Assembly: GCA_036399175.1 (NCBI GenBank) | Contig: DASWNP010000042.1 | Location: 10,097-74,096, forward strand | Length of the DNA stretch: 64,000 nt | Origin: DASWNP01 sp036399175 | Lineage (GTDB): Bacteria > Acidobacteriota > Blastocatellia > Pyrinomonadales > Pyrinomonadaceae | Direction of reading: 5' to 3' | Shown: positions 52,301 through 60,389 of the stretch, piece by piece | Layout: each line of letters starts with the position of its first letter | Numbering within the stretch: position 1 is the first letter of the stretch | Translations under genes and position numbers: made by a program | The notes under the pieces: generated by a model | What the model was told of the DNA's origin: nothing | Databases searched by the model: none | Seen by the model: only the letters and a program-made list of their open reading frames with translations

Positions 52301-53120
52301 CGCGAAAACTGACCCAGGCAGGCACGCGAGCCCCGCGCGCCTCCGTTTGCGCCGAAAGAGCCGCCGCCCACGTCTCCAAAAGCCTGAGCGACGACTTGAC
52401 GAAAGCTCTCGCCTCATCCGCCTCGCCCTCGGTCTGAAACTGAACGAGCACTCCCGCCGCTTCCCTCGAAGCGACCAGAGCGCCGCTCGCCGCTTCGACC
52501 TCACGCCGCGTCTCTCTCATCTCCGGCGCTTCCTGCGCTTCCCCTTCAGCGCCGCTTCGTTCGAGCTGCTTCTCCCATTCGAGCAGGCGAGCCGTCATGC
52601 GCGCAACGCCAAGCTCGCGGTCAACTTCGAGCGTGTCGGCAAAAGCCGCGCGTCGCAGAAGCTCCAGCGCCTCGTCCGTCGCCCCGGCGTCAACCTTCAA
52701 AGCCTGCTCGACGGGCACGCGCTTCAACGCACGCCGCGCGATGAAAAACTTGAAAGCGAAGACGGGGTCTTGCGCCCGAATGGCTTCGGCCAACTCTGCG
52801 CGCTCGCGCTCCGCGCCGAACAGACGCGCCACGAACCTCGAAAGATACGGCGCGGCGGCAATCAGAAGCTCCGACTCCGCCTTCGTTCCCGCAAGCCCCG
52901 CCCCACGAGTCTCCACATAACTCGTCAACGCCCTATGCAGATGCTCGTCCTCGGCACGCACTTCCGCGTAGAAAAGCTCGGCCAGCTCGCGCAGGCGCTC
53001 AGGTCGATAGAGGTCGCCGTAAGTGAACCCCTCGATACCCATCTGGAAGTCGTTGGCTGTTGTCTGATGAAGCTCTGTGCCGGATGAGATCCTGTTCGCG
53101 TCCGCAGTAAGATTCTGCAT
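49320..53120 (-). CDS. giant flavoprotein, fused NfnB(GltD)-like and NfnA(PyrK)-like
   Basis: About 1266 residues from the ATG at 53120; an ATG at 53042 is an alternative, and upstream in-frame starts look less likely. An N-terminal helical region of about 325 residues has no recognised domain. It is followed by an Fe-S motif CLYCHERDKDSCS (about 327) and CPLDEK...MCPGTGHRICNDCMKSC, as in glutamate-synthase small subunits. A GltD-like FAD/NAD(P) fold (NVLVVGLGPAGYTLAHYLL, about 463; VVIGGGLTAIDTATE) comes next. The C-terminal third is a PyrK/ferredoxin-NADP-reductase fold (FHPGQFYRLQN, about 960; VMGPTGTPTEIPSEETVLLA) ending in a Cys cluster MQCMMKEVCAQC...FSCF (about 1191-1220). NfnAB couples ferredoxin, NADH and NADP by electron bifurcation. 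The fusion would do this in one chain, possibly with KorAB as ferredoxin source; that link is inferred. Confidence 0.85.
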   Translation of the reverse strand: MQNLTADANRISSGTELHQTTANDFQMGIEGFTYGDLYRPERLRELAELFYAEVRAEDEHLHRALTSYVETRGAGLAGTKAESELLIAAAPYLSRFVARLFGAERERAELAEAIRAQDPVFAFKFFIARRALKRVPVEQALKVDAGATDEALELLRRAAFADTLEVDRELGVARMTARLLEWEKQLERSGAEGEAQEAPEMRETRREVEAASGALVASREAAGVLVQFQTEGEADEARAFVKSSLRLLETWAAALSAQTEARGARVPAWVSFRVPHPLRYEHLVQLERPRAELPESMRGLEQNLRRRDGFELTDPRATPREVLDEVNYCLYCHERDKDSCSKGLRDSQGAVKRNPLGIKLEGCPLDEKISEMHVLEKEGDSIGALALVMIDNPMCPGTGHRICNDCMKSCIFQKQEPVNIPQAETGILTDVLKLPFGFEIYSLLTRWNPLNAKRPYALPYNGKNVLVVGLGPAGYTLAHYLLNEGFGVVGIDGLKIEPLAADLTGEGGRLTPRAVGDVREIEAALSERVLAGFGGVSEYGITVRWDKNFLTLIHLALARRDHFRFYGGVRFGGTLDIEDAWALGFDHIAIASGAGRPTVIDMKNNLLRGIRKASDFLMALQLTGAFKRDALANLQVRLPAVVIGGGLTAIDTATELFAYYPVQCEKILERHEQLAAEFGEEEILRRFDAEEREIYAEFLAHGRAVRDERERARAAGEAPDFVPLVREWGGVSIAYRKRLIDSPAYRLNHEEVAKALEEGISFVENMNPLEAVPDEHGAVASIVFSRMRLDAETGKWRAGTDETGAPETVELPARTVCVAAGTSPNTIYEKERPGTFALDEWRDFFAPHRLERNGDGELRPVPASKGERAFFTSYAEGGRFISYYGDNHPVYAGNVVKAMASAKHGYEHVAALFADETRALRREDQPAREAAFANLVERLDENLTARVVRVERLTETIVDVVVHAPMQARKFHPGQFYRLQNYETDAVRVGDTKLLMEGLALTGAWVDKERGLLSLIVLEMGASSRQCALLKPGQRVVVMGPTGTPTEIPSEETVLLAGGGLGNAVLFSIAKAMRERRNRVVYFAGYKKGEDLFKREEIEAATDQVVWATDTGAEISPRRPQDRHFRGNIVQAMTAYAEGRLGERLFDLSEVDRIIAIGSDRMMAAVKAARHGVLAPYLKPTHIGVGSINSPMQCMMKEVCAQCLQKHVDPQTGAESFVFSCFNQDQLLDLVDFRNLNDRLRANTVQEKLANLWLDKLFKDAGIAAR

Positions 53121-53422
53121 AAAATTGTCGGCTTTAACCTTCAGATAATTGCTGGTAGGAGAGACCTTCAAGACCGGCGCGACACGCCCCAGAAGCTTCC
53201 TTCCCAAACTCGCGCCGCACCCAAGTATAACACTGCCCCCGCGCCGCTCCGAAAGAACCGCTCGCCCGACCTTCGACAACTCTCTAACCGACCCAGGCGA
53301 AAACACTGCACCTTCAACTGAAACACTTCGCCTTCAACTTCAGCCTGCCCTCTCGCGTCGGCAACCGTCAGAAGCACGCTTGCCATTTTCGCGGCCTCGC
53401 TTCTATAATTGCTGCATCTTGA
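53121..53422. other. divergent intergenic region, no gene seen
   Basis: The gap between the flavoprotein gene (-) and tRNA-Glu (+) has no supported ORF or repeat. It should hold the promoters of both. Confidence 0.4.
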
Positions 53423-53496
<74 letters not shown>

Positions 53497-53533
53497 TAAA
53501 ACCTAAATAATCAGAGACGAAGGTCGAACGATT

Positions 53534-53959
53534 ATGAATAAACGTGGCGCTCGCAAGAGCGCCTTTTTAGGTATGCCTCACGGAACGGCCAGTAATCGTT
53601 TGCGAAAGATTGTGCTGTTCCACCTACTGCAAAAGCACGACGAGAACGTCTGCTTCAAATGCTCGGCTAAAATCGAGACGGCGGACGAACTGAGTATCGA
53701 ACATAAAGAGCCCTGGGAAGGCATCAGCGTCGAGCTTTTCTGGTCGCTCGAAAATATCGCTTTCTCACATCTGCGCTGTAATCGTAATCACCGATACAGA
53801 AGCGGCGGAGCGAGCAGGCGTAAGGTCGGCGTGGAAGGTACGGCATGGTGCAGGCGGTGTAAAGCGTTTCGTCCTGTCGCGGAGTTTTGTCGGAACAAAG
53901 CGCGATGGAATGGGCTGCAAGCGTGGTGTAACAAGTGTATGAGCATGCGCGGGAAATAA
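53534..53959 (+). CDS. HNH-type nuclease with second zinc ribbon
   Basis: 141 residues. An HNH core is visible: CFKC (Cys40/Cys43), LSIEHKEPW with His57, ENIAFSHLRCNRNH with His79, Cys82 and His86. A C-terminal ribbon follows: Cys106/Cys109 (WCRRCKAFRP) with Cys132/Cys135 (WCNKC). The combination of HNH and a following four-Cys ribbon resembles small phage or mobile-element nucleases. It begins 38 bases after the 3' end of tRNA-Glu, a typical integration side. Terminated by a good hairpin. Confidence 0.85.
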   Translation: MNKRGARKSAFLGMPHGTASNRLRKIVLFHLLQKHDENVCFKCSAKIETADELSIEHKEPWEGISVELFWSLENIAFSHLRCNRNHRYRSGGASRRKVGVEGTAWCRRCKAFRPVAEFCRNKARWNGLQAWCNKCMSMRGK

Positions 53960-53988
53960 CCGCCGGGTGTAGATGGAATCTAAAAAAG

Positions 53989-54026
53989 AAGAAGGCCGCC
54001 GCGTTTGGTGGCCTTCTTTGTTTCTT
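53989..54026. terminator. bidirectional terminator
   Basis: A 12-bp stem (AAGAAGGCCGCC with GGTGGCCTTCTT, one G-T) is flanked by AAAAAAG and TGTTTCTT. It sits between the HNH gene (+) and the GGDEF gene (-), so it can stop both. Confidence 0.82.
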
Positions 54027-54047
54027 AAGGGCAGTCGTATAGGAGCG

Positions 54048-55049
54048 TCAGCCTATCATCTCTTTGGACGCGGCCTCGACGCGGTTGCGACCGCGTTCTT
54101 TGGCGTAGTAGAGGGCTACGTCGGCGCGCGCAATCATGTCGTGGGCTGACTCGATTGCGGATAGCTCGGCGACGCCGACGCTCAAGGTGATGGGGAAGGC
54201 GCTCGCGCCGTCGCCGAAGAGGCGTGCGGTGGCGGCGAGGCGAATCTTTTCGCCGAGCGCGACGGCTCCTTCGAGGCTCGTCTCGGGCGTGAGCACGAGG
54301 AACTCTTCGCCGCCGTAGCGGCAGATTACGTCAGAGCGGCGCACGGCTTCCGTGAGCACGCGCGCAATCTGCGTGAGCGCCACGTCTCCCTGCGCGTGGC
54401 CGTAGGTGTCGTTAATCGACTTGAACTCGTCGATGTCAATCATCAGGCAGGAGAGGGGGCGCTCGTAGCGCCTAGCCTGCGCGTGCTCGTGTTGGAGCGA
54501 GCGTTGGAGGCCGTAGCGATTGAGGAGACCCGTGAGCGCGTCGGTCATAGACATCTCGCTGGCGACCTCGGCGCGCTGGCGCTCCTGTTCGGCGCTCCGG
54601 CGCAGCAGGTCTTGCTCGCGCTTGAGGCGGATGGCGACTCGGACGCGCGCAATCAATTCTTCGGCGCGGAAGGGCTTGCTGATGTAATCGTTCGCGCCGA
54701 TTGAGAGGCCGTTGACTTTTAGCTCCATGTCGTCGAGCGCGGAGAGAAAGATGACGGGGATGTGGCTCGTCTCGGGAATCTGCTTGATCCGGCGGCAGGC
54801 TTCGAGGCCGTCCATGACGGGCATCATCACGTCGAGGATAATCAGGTCGGGCGAGACGGCGCGCGCTCGCTCAACCGCTTCCCGTCCGTTCTCCGCCGTC
54901 ACGACCTTGTAATGCTCCAGCTCCAGACGGCGCTTGATGAGCGCGAGATTGACCGGCTCGTCATCGACGAGAAGAATCAAGGGCGTCGGCTCTTCTGCTG
55001 GCGCGCTCGCGCCCTGTTCGAGGGGGTTGTTTTCCGATGACATAATCAT
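54048..55049 (-). CDS. response regulator-diguanylate cyclase
   Basis: 333 residues. An N-terminal receiver domain (ILLVDDEPVNLALIKRRLE, phospho-acceptor in DLIILDVMMPVMDG, and the PVIFLSALDD segment) precedes a helical linker and a C-terminal GGDEF domain with the active-site signature RYGGEEFLVL and the DALTGLLNRYGLQ opening. Phosphorylation by an unlinked histidine kinase should control synthesis of cyclic di-GMP. The signature is GGEEF, compatible with activity. ATG at 55049 or the third codon at 55043; no strong Shine-Dalgarno. Confidence 0.94.
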   Translation of the reverse strand: MIMSSENNPLEQGASAPAEEPTPLILLVDDEPVNLALIKRRLELEHYKVVTAENGREAVERARAVSPDLIILDVMMPVMDGLEACRRIKQIPETSHIPVIFLSALDDMELKVNGLSIGANDYISKPFRAEELIARVRVAIRLKREQDLLRRSAEQERQRAEVASEMSMTDALTGLLNRYGLQRSLQHEHAQARRYERPLSCLMIDIDEFKSINDTYGHAQGDVALTQIARVLTEAVRRSDVICRYGGEEFLVLTPETSLEGAVALGEKIRLAATARLFGDGASAFPITLSVGVAELSAIESAHDMIARADVALYYAKERGRNRVEAASKEMIG

Positions 55050-55374
55050 TAGCCGCTATGTAGAGGTGAGATGCGTCGTCTCTCAGAGGGCGTTGTTCGG
55101 GGCTCAAATTTGGTGGAACGTGGGGCGAAACGCGGGCAGTCAACCGGCGGAGGACTGACAAAGATGGCTCGAACCGTGCTCATCTTAAAATAGATTTACC
55201 CGCATCGCAACGGCGCGCCTTTGTGTTAAGCTTCGCGCCGTCTTCAAGACAGACGCGGGCGCGCACGTAGGCGACGCGCAGCAGCAGCAGGACGCGACCG
55301 AGAGACCTGAGCCGAAACTCGGCGGCGGCTCGCCCGGGCTTCAGGACGAAAGACAGCGAAAGGACGCTCACACT
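55050..55374. other. divergent intergenic region, no gene seen
   Basis: No supported ORF, tandem repeat or strong hairpin between the GGDEF gene (-) and the HxlR gene (+). Confidence 0.4.
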
Positions 55375-55821
55375 ATGCGACGACGCGAAGGCGACGGATG
55401 TCCGGTGACGGGGGCGCTTCAGTTGGTCGGCGACAAGTGGACGATGCTGGTCGTGCGTGATTTGGCGCGCGGCGCACGCCGCACAACCGAGTTGCTCGCG
55501 AACCTTCATCCCATCAGCAGCCGGACGCTCGTCGGGCGACTGCGCGACATGGAGAGCGACCGCCTCGTCGAGCGCCACGACTTCGGCGGCAGCCCGCCGC
55601 ACGTCGAATACGTCCTCACCGAGCGCGGGCGTCTGCTGATGCCTCTGCTCGACGCCCTGCAAAGACTCGGCGAAGCCCTCGACTGCAACAACTGCGAAGA
55701 ACGCAAGCTCCGCGCGGGCTCTTACTGCGACATCTGCCCGCACACGAAGAGCAGCATCTCACGCTCTGCGTCGCCGCACACGCGGCGCGTCGAGCCCGAC
55801 GATTCCATCGTGCTGCTTTAA
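55375..55821 (+). CDS. HxlR-family winged-helix regulator
   Basis: 148 residues of the MarR-like HxlR family: CPVTGALQLVGDKWTMLVVRD with the N-terminal Cys, RRTTELLANLHPISSRTL recognition helix, and the wing PHVEYVLTERGR. The C-terminal extension has CNNCEERKLRAGSYCDICPH, with four cysteines that may bind metal or sense redox. HxlR proteins respond to aldehydes, quinones or oxidants. No obvious target gene is adjacent; a secreted TPR protein gene follows 240 bases on. Confidence 0.92.
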   Translation: MRRREGDGCPVTGALQLVGDKWTMLVVRDLARGARRTTELLANLHPISSRTLVGRLRDMESDRLVERHDFGGSPPHVEYVLTERGRLLMPLLDALQRLGEALDCNNCEERKLRAGSYCDICPHTKSSISRSASPHTRRVEPDDSIVLL

Positions 55822-56062
55822 GCGTAAAGAAGCGCGGCCGGGTGGCCGGGCGCACGATGAAAGAGACCGTGCACGAGCGTCTTTCACTGCCGCAAACGCG
55901 GTCGGCGCGAAATCTCGCGTCGGCGCGGGGAATCTTAAAATCTTCGCCGGGGTAGAAATTCTTCCGCGCTTCGTCTCTCCTGCTGTGATATTCTATCCGT
56001 CCACGTTGTCGGCAGGTTTCCCGGAGTTTCCAGCCTCAAAAGCTTCTCAAAGGAGTCGTTCG

Positions 56063-57085
56063 ATGTCTTTCGCTTCGCATCCGTCAAAGGCTCGCCCTCT
56101 CAGTCTCTCCCGTTTGATATTTCTACTGCTGGCATCGCTCTTGCTGCTCGCGTCTTCGAGCGTCGTCGGCGCGCAGAGCATCGGCGCGCATCGCGGCGAC
56201 GCGGCGGGCACGGGCGGCACTCGCTCGATTCAGGGGCGACTCATCTCGCCGACGGGCAAGCTGCCGCAGTCGCGCATCCGCATCACGCTTGAGCATCAGG
56301 ACGCGGGAACGCGCATCACCTTCGCCGACGACGACGGCGTCTTCAGCTTCAACGGGCTGGCCGGAGGCAATTACAGCCTCAACGTCGAGGGCGGCAAAGA
56401 GTTTGAGTCCGTGCGCGAATCCATCTACATCGAGGGCGCGAAACCCATCTATCACGTGCCCATCTACCTGCGGCTCAAGCCCGAAGCCAACCCGGCCTTC
56501 GCCGGTGTGCCGAAGCCTGCGGTCGAGCTTTACGATAAGGGTCTCGAAGCCGCGCGCAAGGGCGACATGGGCAAGGCCGTCGAACACTTGAACGCCGCGC
56601 TCGCCTTGCATCCGAAGTTCGCGCCCGCGCTCGGCGAGCTGGGAGTGCTCTACGTCAGGACGGGACAGCTCGACAAGGCGGTCGAGTCGTTTCGCTCCGC
56701 CCTCAAGCTGATGCCCGACGACGCTCCCACGCGTCTCAACTACGCCATCGCCCTGCTTGAGAAGAAGGAGATAGCCGAGGCCGAGTCGCAGCTTCGCCAA
56801 TCGCTCAAGCGCAACGACTCGCTCGCCCCGGCGCACATGTATCTCGGCGTCGCCCTGATGCGTTCGAGCAAGCTCGACGAGGCCGAGCGCGAGCTGCAAC
56901 GCGCCGTCGCGCTCGGCGGCGACCAGATGGCTCAGGCGCACTACTACCTCGGCGGAATCTACTGGGGCAGGAAAGACTACAAGCGCGCCGCCGACGAGCT
57001 TGAAACCTATCTCAAGCTCAAGCCGAAAGCGCCCAACGCCGAGCAGGTGCGCGCCACCATCAAGGATTTGCGGAGCAAAAAATAG
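56063..57085 (+). CDS. exported TPR protein with CarboxypepD-reg domain
   Basis: 340 residues. Signal peptide (LIFLLLASLLLLASSSVVGA), then a carboxypeptidase-regulatory-like beta domain at about 45-140 (IQGRLISPTGKLPQSRIRIT, DDGVFSFNGLAGGNYSLNV). A C-terminal TPR set follows (about 150-335, including AVEHLNAALALHPKFAPALG, AVESFRSALKLMPDDAPTRL, AADELETYLKLKPKAPNAEQ). The protein is likely periplasmic or outer-membrane associated. AAAGGAG at 56049-56055 supports the ATG at 56063. A DUF1992 gene follows after 27 bases in the same direction, probably in one operon. Confidence 0.9.
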   Translation: MSFASHPSKARPLSLSRLIFLLLASLLLLASSSVVGAQSIGAHRGDAAGTGGTRSIQGRLISPTGKLPQSRIRITLEHQDAGTRITFADDDGVFSFNGLAGGNYSLNVEGGKEFESVRESIYIEGAKPIYHVPIYLRLKPEANPAFAGVPKPAVELYDKGLEAARKGDMGKAVEHLNAALALHPKFAPALGELGVLYVRTGQLDKAVESFRSALKLMPDDAPTRLNYAIALLEKKEIAEAESQLRQSLKRNDSLAPAHMYLGVALMRSSKLDEAERELQRAVALGGDQMAQAHYYLGGIYWGRKDYKRAADELETYLKLKPKAPNAEQVRATIKDLRSKK

Positions 57086-57112
57086 CAGCCGTTTCAAGGA
57101 GCTACGCGGCAG

Positions 57113-57580
57113 ATGAGCAAATGGGAAGACCTCGTCGAGAAGAAGATTCGTGACGCGATGAAGGCAGGCGAGTTCGACAACCTGCCGGGCAAAGGGCGTC
57201 CGCTCAATCTGGACGAGAACCCATTTGAAGACCCTTCGATGCGGACGGCTCATCGCCTGCTCAGAAACAACGGTTTCACTCTGCCCTGGATTGAAGAGCG
57301 AAAAGAGATAGACGCCGCCATCGACGCCCTTCGCGCCGACCTCGCGCGCAGTTGGGCTAGATGCGCCGAAGCGCAAACAATAACGCGCGCCAACGCCCGA
57401 CACACCTCCGAATGGGAGCAAGCCGAAAGCGCCTTCCGCCAGCAGCTCGTCCAGCTCAACCGGCGCATTAACGACTTCAACCTCCGAGCGCCCGCCGAAC
57501 GCTTCCAACGCCCCGCGCTCAACGCCGAGCGCGAAATCGACAAAATCACAAAGGGGGAAAGGGGAAAGGGGAAAGGGTAA
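57113..57580 (+). CDS. DUF1992 (DnaJ-C28-like) protein
   Basis: 155 residues with the DUF1992 signature: WEDLVEKKIRDAMKAGEFDN, LPGKGRPLNLDENPFEDP, RTAHRLLRNNGFTLPWIEER. The domain is the conserved part of eukaryotic DNAJC28 and is widespread in bacteria without known activity. A helical C-terminal half follows. The last residues (KGERGKGKG) and the TAA stop are encoded by a heptamer repeat. AAGGAG at about 57096 is 12 bases upstream of the ATG. Confidence 0.9.
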   Translation: MSKWEDLVEKKIRDAMKAGEFDNLPGKGRPLNLDENPFEDPSMRTAHRLLRNNGFTLPWIEERKEIDAAIDALRADLARSWARCAEAQTITRANARHTSEWEQAESAFRQQLVQLNRRINDFNLRAPAERFQRPALNAEREIDKITKGERGKGKG

Positions 57581-57640
57581 AGGGAACAAAGCCGGAAAGC
57601 TTTTCTGCTTTCCCTTTCCCCCTTCCCCTTTTCCCTTTTG
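57551..57640. repeat. heptamer inverted-repeat element, GGGGAAA type
   Basis: The purine arm contains the DUF1992 stop codon. The spacer AACAAAGCCGGAAAGCTTTT resembles those of ATGATGA-type elements despite different arms. The pyrimidine arm ends ten bases before the methyltransferase ATG. Confidence 0.87.
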
Positions 57641-57650
57641 CCCTGCTTGA

Positions 57651-59249
57651 ATGGACACATCGACGAACTTCTACGACGAGGTTTTGTATCCGGGCTACGC
57701 GTTTCCGCAGACGCACCCCAACCGCCTGGCGACCATCGCCACGCTCTGCGGTATGCAGCCCGCGCCCGTAGAGAACTGTCGCGTGCTGGAGCTTGGTTGC
57801 AGCGACGGAAACAACCTCCTGCCGCTCGCGCTGCTCTACCCGGAAAGCCGCTTCGTCGGCATCGACCTCGCCGGGCGTCCCGTCGAGATGGGACGCGCGC
57901 TCGCGCGTGAGCTTGGCTTGCAGAACATCGAGCTTCGGCAGTTCGACGTGATGAAGGTCTCGCCCGACTTCGGTGAGTTCGACTACATCATCGCGCACGG
58001 CCTCTTCTCCTGGGTTCCCGCCGTCGTGCGAGAGAAGGTGCTCGCCGTCTGCCGCGCGAACCTCGCCCCGCAGGGCGTCGCCTTCATCAGCTACAACGCC
58101 TATCCCGGCGGCTACGCCCGACAAATGCTGCGCGACATGATGCTCTTTCACGTCCGCAACATCCGAGAGCCGCAGCAGCGCATCAATCAGGCGCGCGCAT
58201 TCCTCAAGTTTCTGCTCGACGCACAGCAGCAGAACGACGACCCCTACCGAATCCTTCTTGAGAAGGAGGCCGAGCGCGTCATCACCCACCCCGACGGCCA
58301 TTTCTTCCACGACGACCTTGAGGAAGTGAACGCCATGTTCTACTTCTACCAGTTCGTCGAGCAGGCCGCCCGCCACGATTTGCAATATCTGGCCGAAGCC
58401 GATTTCTTCGAGATGCAGGACTACTCTTTTCCGCCTCACGTCGTCGAGAAACTACGCGGCTTGAGCGACAACCTCGTTCTCAAAGAGCAGTACGCAGACT
58501 TCATCAAGTGTCGCCGTTTTCGTCAGACGCTTCTCTGTCACGGCGAAGTTGAAATCCGGCGAGAGGCGCGACCCGAGATGCTCCGGCGCTTCCACGTCGC
58601 CTCGCCCGCGCGCCCGGCTTCCGCAGAGCCCGACATCAAATCAAACGCCGTCGAGCGGTTCGACGGCATCAAGGGAGCCGCCGTCTCAACCGACAACCCG
58701 CTTGCCAAAGCCGCCCTCGTCCATCTCGGCGAGCTTTGGCCGCTCACCCTCGCCTTCGACGATTTGCTCCATGCCGCACACCGTCGTCTCGGCGTCGAGG
58801 CGACAAGCTCGACTGTCGAGACGCCGACGAGTTCTCCCGAGACCGATGCGCGCCTGCTCTCGAACATCCTCTGGCAGCTCTACGCGGCCAACCTCGTCGA
58901 GCTGCACCTCGCGCCCTCGCATTTCGTTCTACAGCCCGGCGAGCGCCCACTCGCCAGCCCGCTCGCGCGCCTTCAGCTTCAACGCTCGCCCGTCGTCACG
59001 AGCCTGCGTCATACGAGCGTCAACGTCGCAGACGAGTTCGGGCGACGACTCCTCCAGATGCTCGACGGCACGCGCGACCGCGCCGCGCTGCTCCGAGAAC
59101 TGCGCGCGCTCGTCGAGGCGGGCGTTCCTCTGCTCGAAGACGGCGACCAGCCCGCCGTAAGCGATGCGCCGCCCGCGAGCGATGCTCTGGCAGAACATCT
59201 GGAAAGAAACCTTTCGAGCCTCGCGCGCCACGCGCTGCTCTTGGCCTGA
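57651..59249 (+). CDS. class I methyltransferase with PKMT-type regulatory region
   Basis: 532 residues. The SAM-binding Rossmann domain shows VLELGCSDGNN (46-56), FVGIDLAGRP and DYIIAHGLFSWVP. A central region has SYNAYPGGYARQMLRDMM, VNAMFYFYQFVEQA and FLKFLLDAQQQNDDP, matching the methyltransferase regulatory domain of lysine methyltransferases such as rickettsial PKMT1. The C-terminal about 180 residues are helical and unrecognised. A protein target is likely but unknown. The ATG lacks a Shine-Dalgarno and lies beside a heptamer repeat. Confidence 0.9.
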   Translation: MDTSTNFYDEVLYPGYAFPQTHPNRLATIATLCGMQPAPVENCRVLELGCSDGNNLLPLALLYPESRFVGIDLAGRPVEMGRALARELGLQNIELRQFDVMKVSPDFGEFDYIIAHGLFSWVPAVVREKVLAVCRANLAPQGVAFISYNAYPGGYARQMLRDMMLFHVRNIREPQQRINQARAFLKFLLDAQQQNDDPYRILLEKEAERVITHPDGHFFHDDLEEVNAMFYFYQFVEQAARHDLQYLAEADFFEMQDYSFPPHVVEKLRGLSDNLVLKEQYADFIKCRRFRQTLLCHGEVEIRREARPEMLRRFHVASPARPASAEPDIKSNAVERFDGIKGAAVSTDNPLAKAALVHLGELWPLTLAFDDLLHAAHRRLGVEATSSTVETPTSSPETDARLLSNILWQLYAANLVELHLAPSHFVLQPGERPLASPLARLQLQRSPVVTSLRHTSVNVADEFGRRLLQMLDGTRDRAALLRELRALVEAGVPLLEDGDQPAVSDAPPASDALAEHLERNLSSLARHALLLA

Positions 59250-59323
59250 ACGCCGCGCCTTCAAAGGCCCGACGCCCGAGTAGAATCCTTCTCAAGCAGA
59301 AGCCGGGCAGAATCTTTCTCTAA

Positions 59324-59536
59324 GAAGCTGTTTGAAAAGTCCCGTCAGGGACAGAATGAAAATAGCCCAGCGATTTATCGCTGGGTTCAAGAGCATCAAC
59401 GGTTACAGTCCCGAAGGGACGACTGAAGGCAGTTCAATCGTCCCTTCGGGACTGCACAATGTTATAGCTTTCTGTCCCAGCGATAAATCGCTGGGCTATT
59501 ATCCAAAGTCCCTTGCGGGACTTTTCAAACAGCTTC
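59324..59536. mobile_element. MITE-like hairpin-rich element with perfect terminal inverted repeats
   Basis: Terminal inverted repeats of at least 21 bases match perfectly (59324-59344 with 59516-59536, outer end GAAGCTG). TAA flanks both ends (59321-59323 and 59537-59539), a candidate target duplication. Inside are GTCCC/GGGAC hairpins near each end, CCCAGCGATTTATCGCTGGG palindromes, and a 16-bp central stem (59407-59422 with 59438-59453). No ORF. A diverged copy is at 28822-29045. It lies between the methyltransferase and DUF4265 genes. Confidence 0.85.
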
Positions 59537-59623
59537 TAAGGGGTCGCGCGCCGGATGAGTTTCGCTATAGACTTGGGGCACGCGTTCGGTTTTCTGATTT
59601 CAGTTAGCGGGTGGTGAGAGAGA

Positions 59624-60076
59624 ATGAGTGCGAAGAAAAGCCAGAGGGTACAGATAGAGTTTCGGGATGAAGACGGGCGCACGGAACAACTCTGGGCGTC
59701 GCCTGTGGGGAGAAGCCTGTACAGGCTCGACAACAGTCCTTCGTTCGCCTATTCCGTTTCGCACAGCGACGTGGTGCGAGCCAGAAAAGGAAGAGACGGA
59801 CTTTTGCGTTTTAGCGAGACGGTGGAGAAATCCGGCAACCGGACGGTGCGGCTGCTCTTCGCAAGGTTCGCGGTCTCGTCCGAGACAGCGCAGCCCATCC
59901 TCGAAGAGATCGAAAGGCTCGGCTGCGGCTACGAAAACTTGCAGCCGTCGATGCTCTGCATCAACGTGCCGCAGGAGGTCGAGCTTTGGCAGGTGGTCGA
60001 ATACATGAAGAGCCTCGCCATGTGGTGGGAGCACGCCGACCCGACCTACGAAGAGCTTTACCCGGCAGCAGACTGA
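59624..60076 (+). CDS. DUF4265 protein
   Basis: 150 residues with DUF4265 features: LWASPVGRSLYRLDNSPSFA, SHSDVVRARKGRDG, RLLFARFAVSSETAQPILEE, SMLCINVPQEVELWQVVEYM. The domain is widespread in bacteria and has no proven function. It is followed 18 bases later by a small membrane protein gene with a strong AAGGAGG, so the two probably form an operon. No unusual features. Confidence 0.9.
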   Translation: MSAKKSQRVQIEFRDEDGRTEQLWASPVGRSLYRLDNSPSFAYSVSHSDVVRARKGRDGLLRFSETVEKSGNRTVRLLFARFAVSSETAQPILEEIERLGCGYENLQPSMLCINVPQEVELWQVVEYMKSLAMWWEHADPTYEELYPAAD

Positions 60077-60094
60077 AGAAGGAGGCTTTAAACG

Positions 60095-60316
60095 ATGCTG
60101 CTCGCCCTGCTACGCGTCGCCTTAATCCTGATAGGACTCTTCGGCGTGCTGCTCGCCGTCGCGGGCGCATGGGCGTTGGCCTCCGGCACGAGCATCGCGC
60201 TGCCCGGCCTCGGCATCATCGTAGGCGGCGGCGCGCTCCTGCTCTTCGGGCTCATGCTCGTCGGCCTCGCCGCCCTCGGACTCCTGCTCGCGCGGCCATC
60301 TCGCCCGTTTCGCTGA
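60095..60316 (+). CDS. small membrane protein
   Basis: 73 residues, almost entirely hydrophobic with two segments (about 5-29 and 36-64) rich in Leu, Gly and Ala, ending in a basic PSRPFR tail. AAGGAGG at 60079-60085 strongly supports the ATG. Likely co-transcribed with the DUF4265 gene. Function unknown; size and composition suit a membrane-embedded regulator or stabiliser. Confidence 0.78.
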   Translation: MLLALLRVALILIGLFGVLLAVAGAWALASGTSIALPGLGIIVGGGALLLFGLMLVGLAALGLLLARPSRPFR

Positions 60317-60389
60317 AACGCTCTGACGAAAGTCAGGCGCGCTCCGCTCTTCTCTGAAGAGGCGCGACGGGCGGCTTGAACTCGAACGC

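Noticed and set aside
51684..53087. 467-residue plus-strand open frame opposite the large flavoprotein
   Set aside because: Antisense shadow; the opposite strand encodes clear FAD and Fe-S motifs.
53534..53959. Prophage or integrative element
   Set aside because: Only a single HNH gene is present; no integrase, structural or replication genes and no second attachment site were seen.
55180..55743. Minus-strand ORF opposite the HxlR gene
   Set aside because: The plus strand encodes a clear HxlR protein; the antisense frame has no domain pattern.
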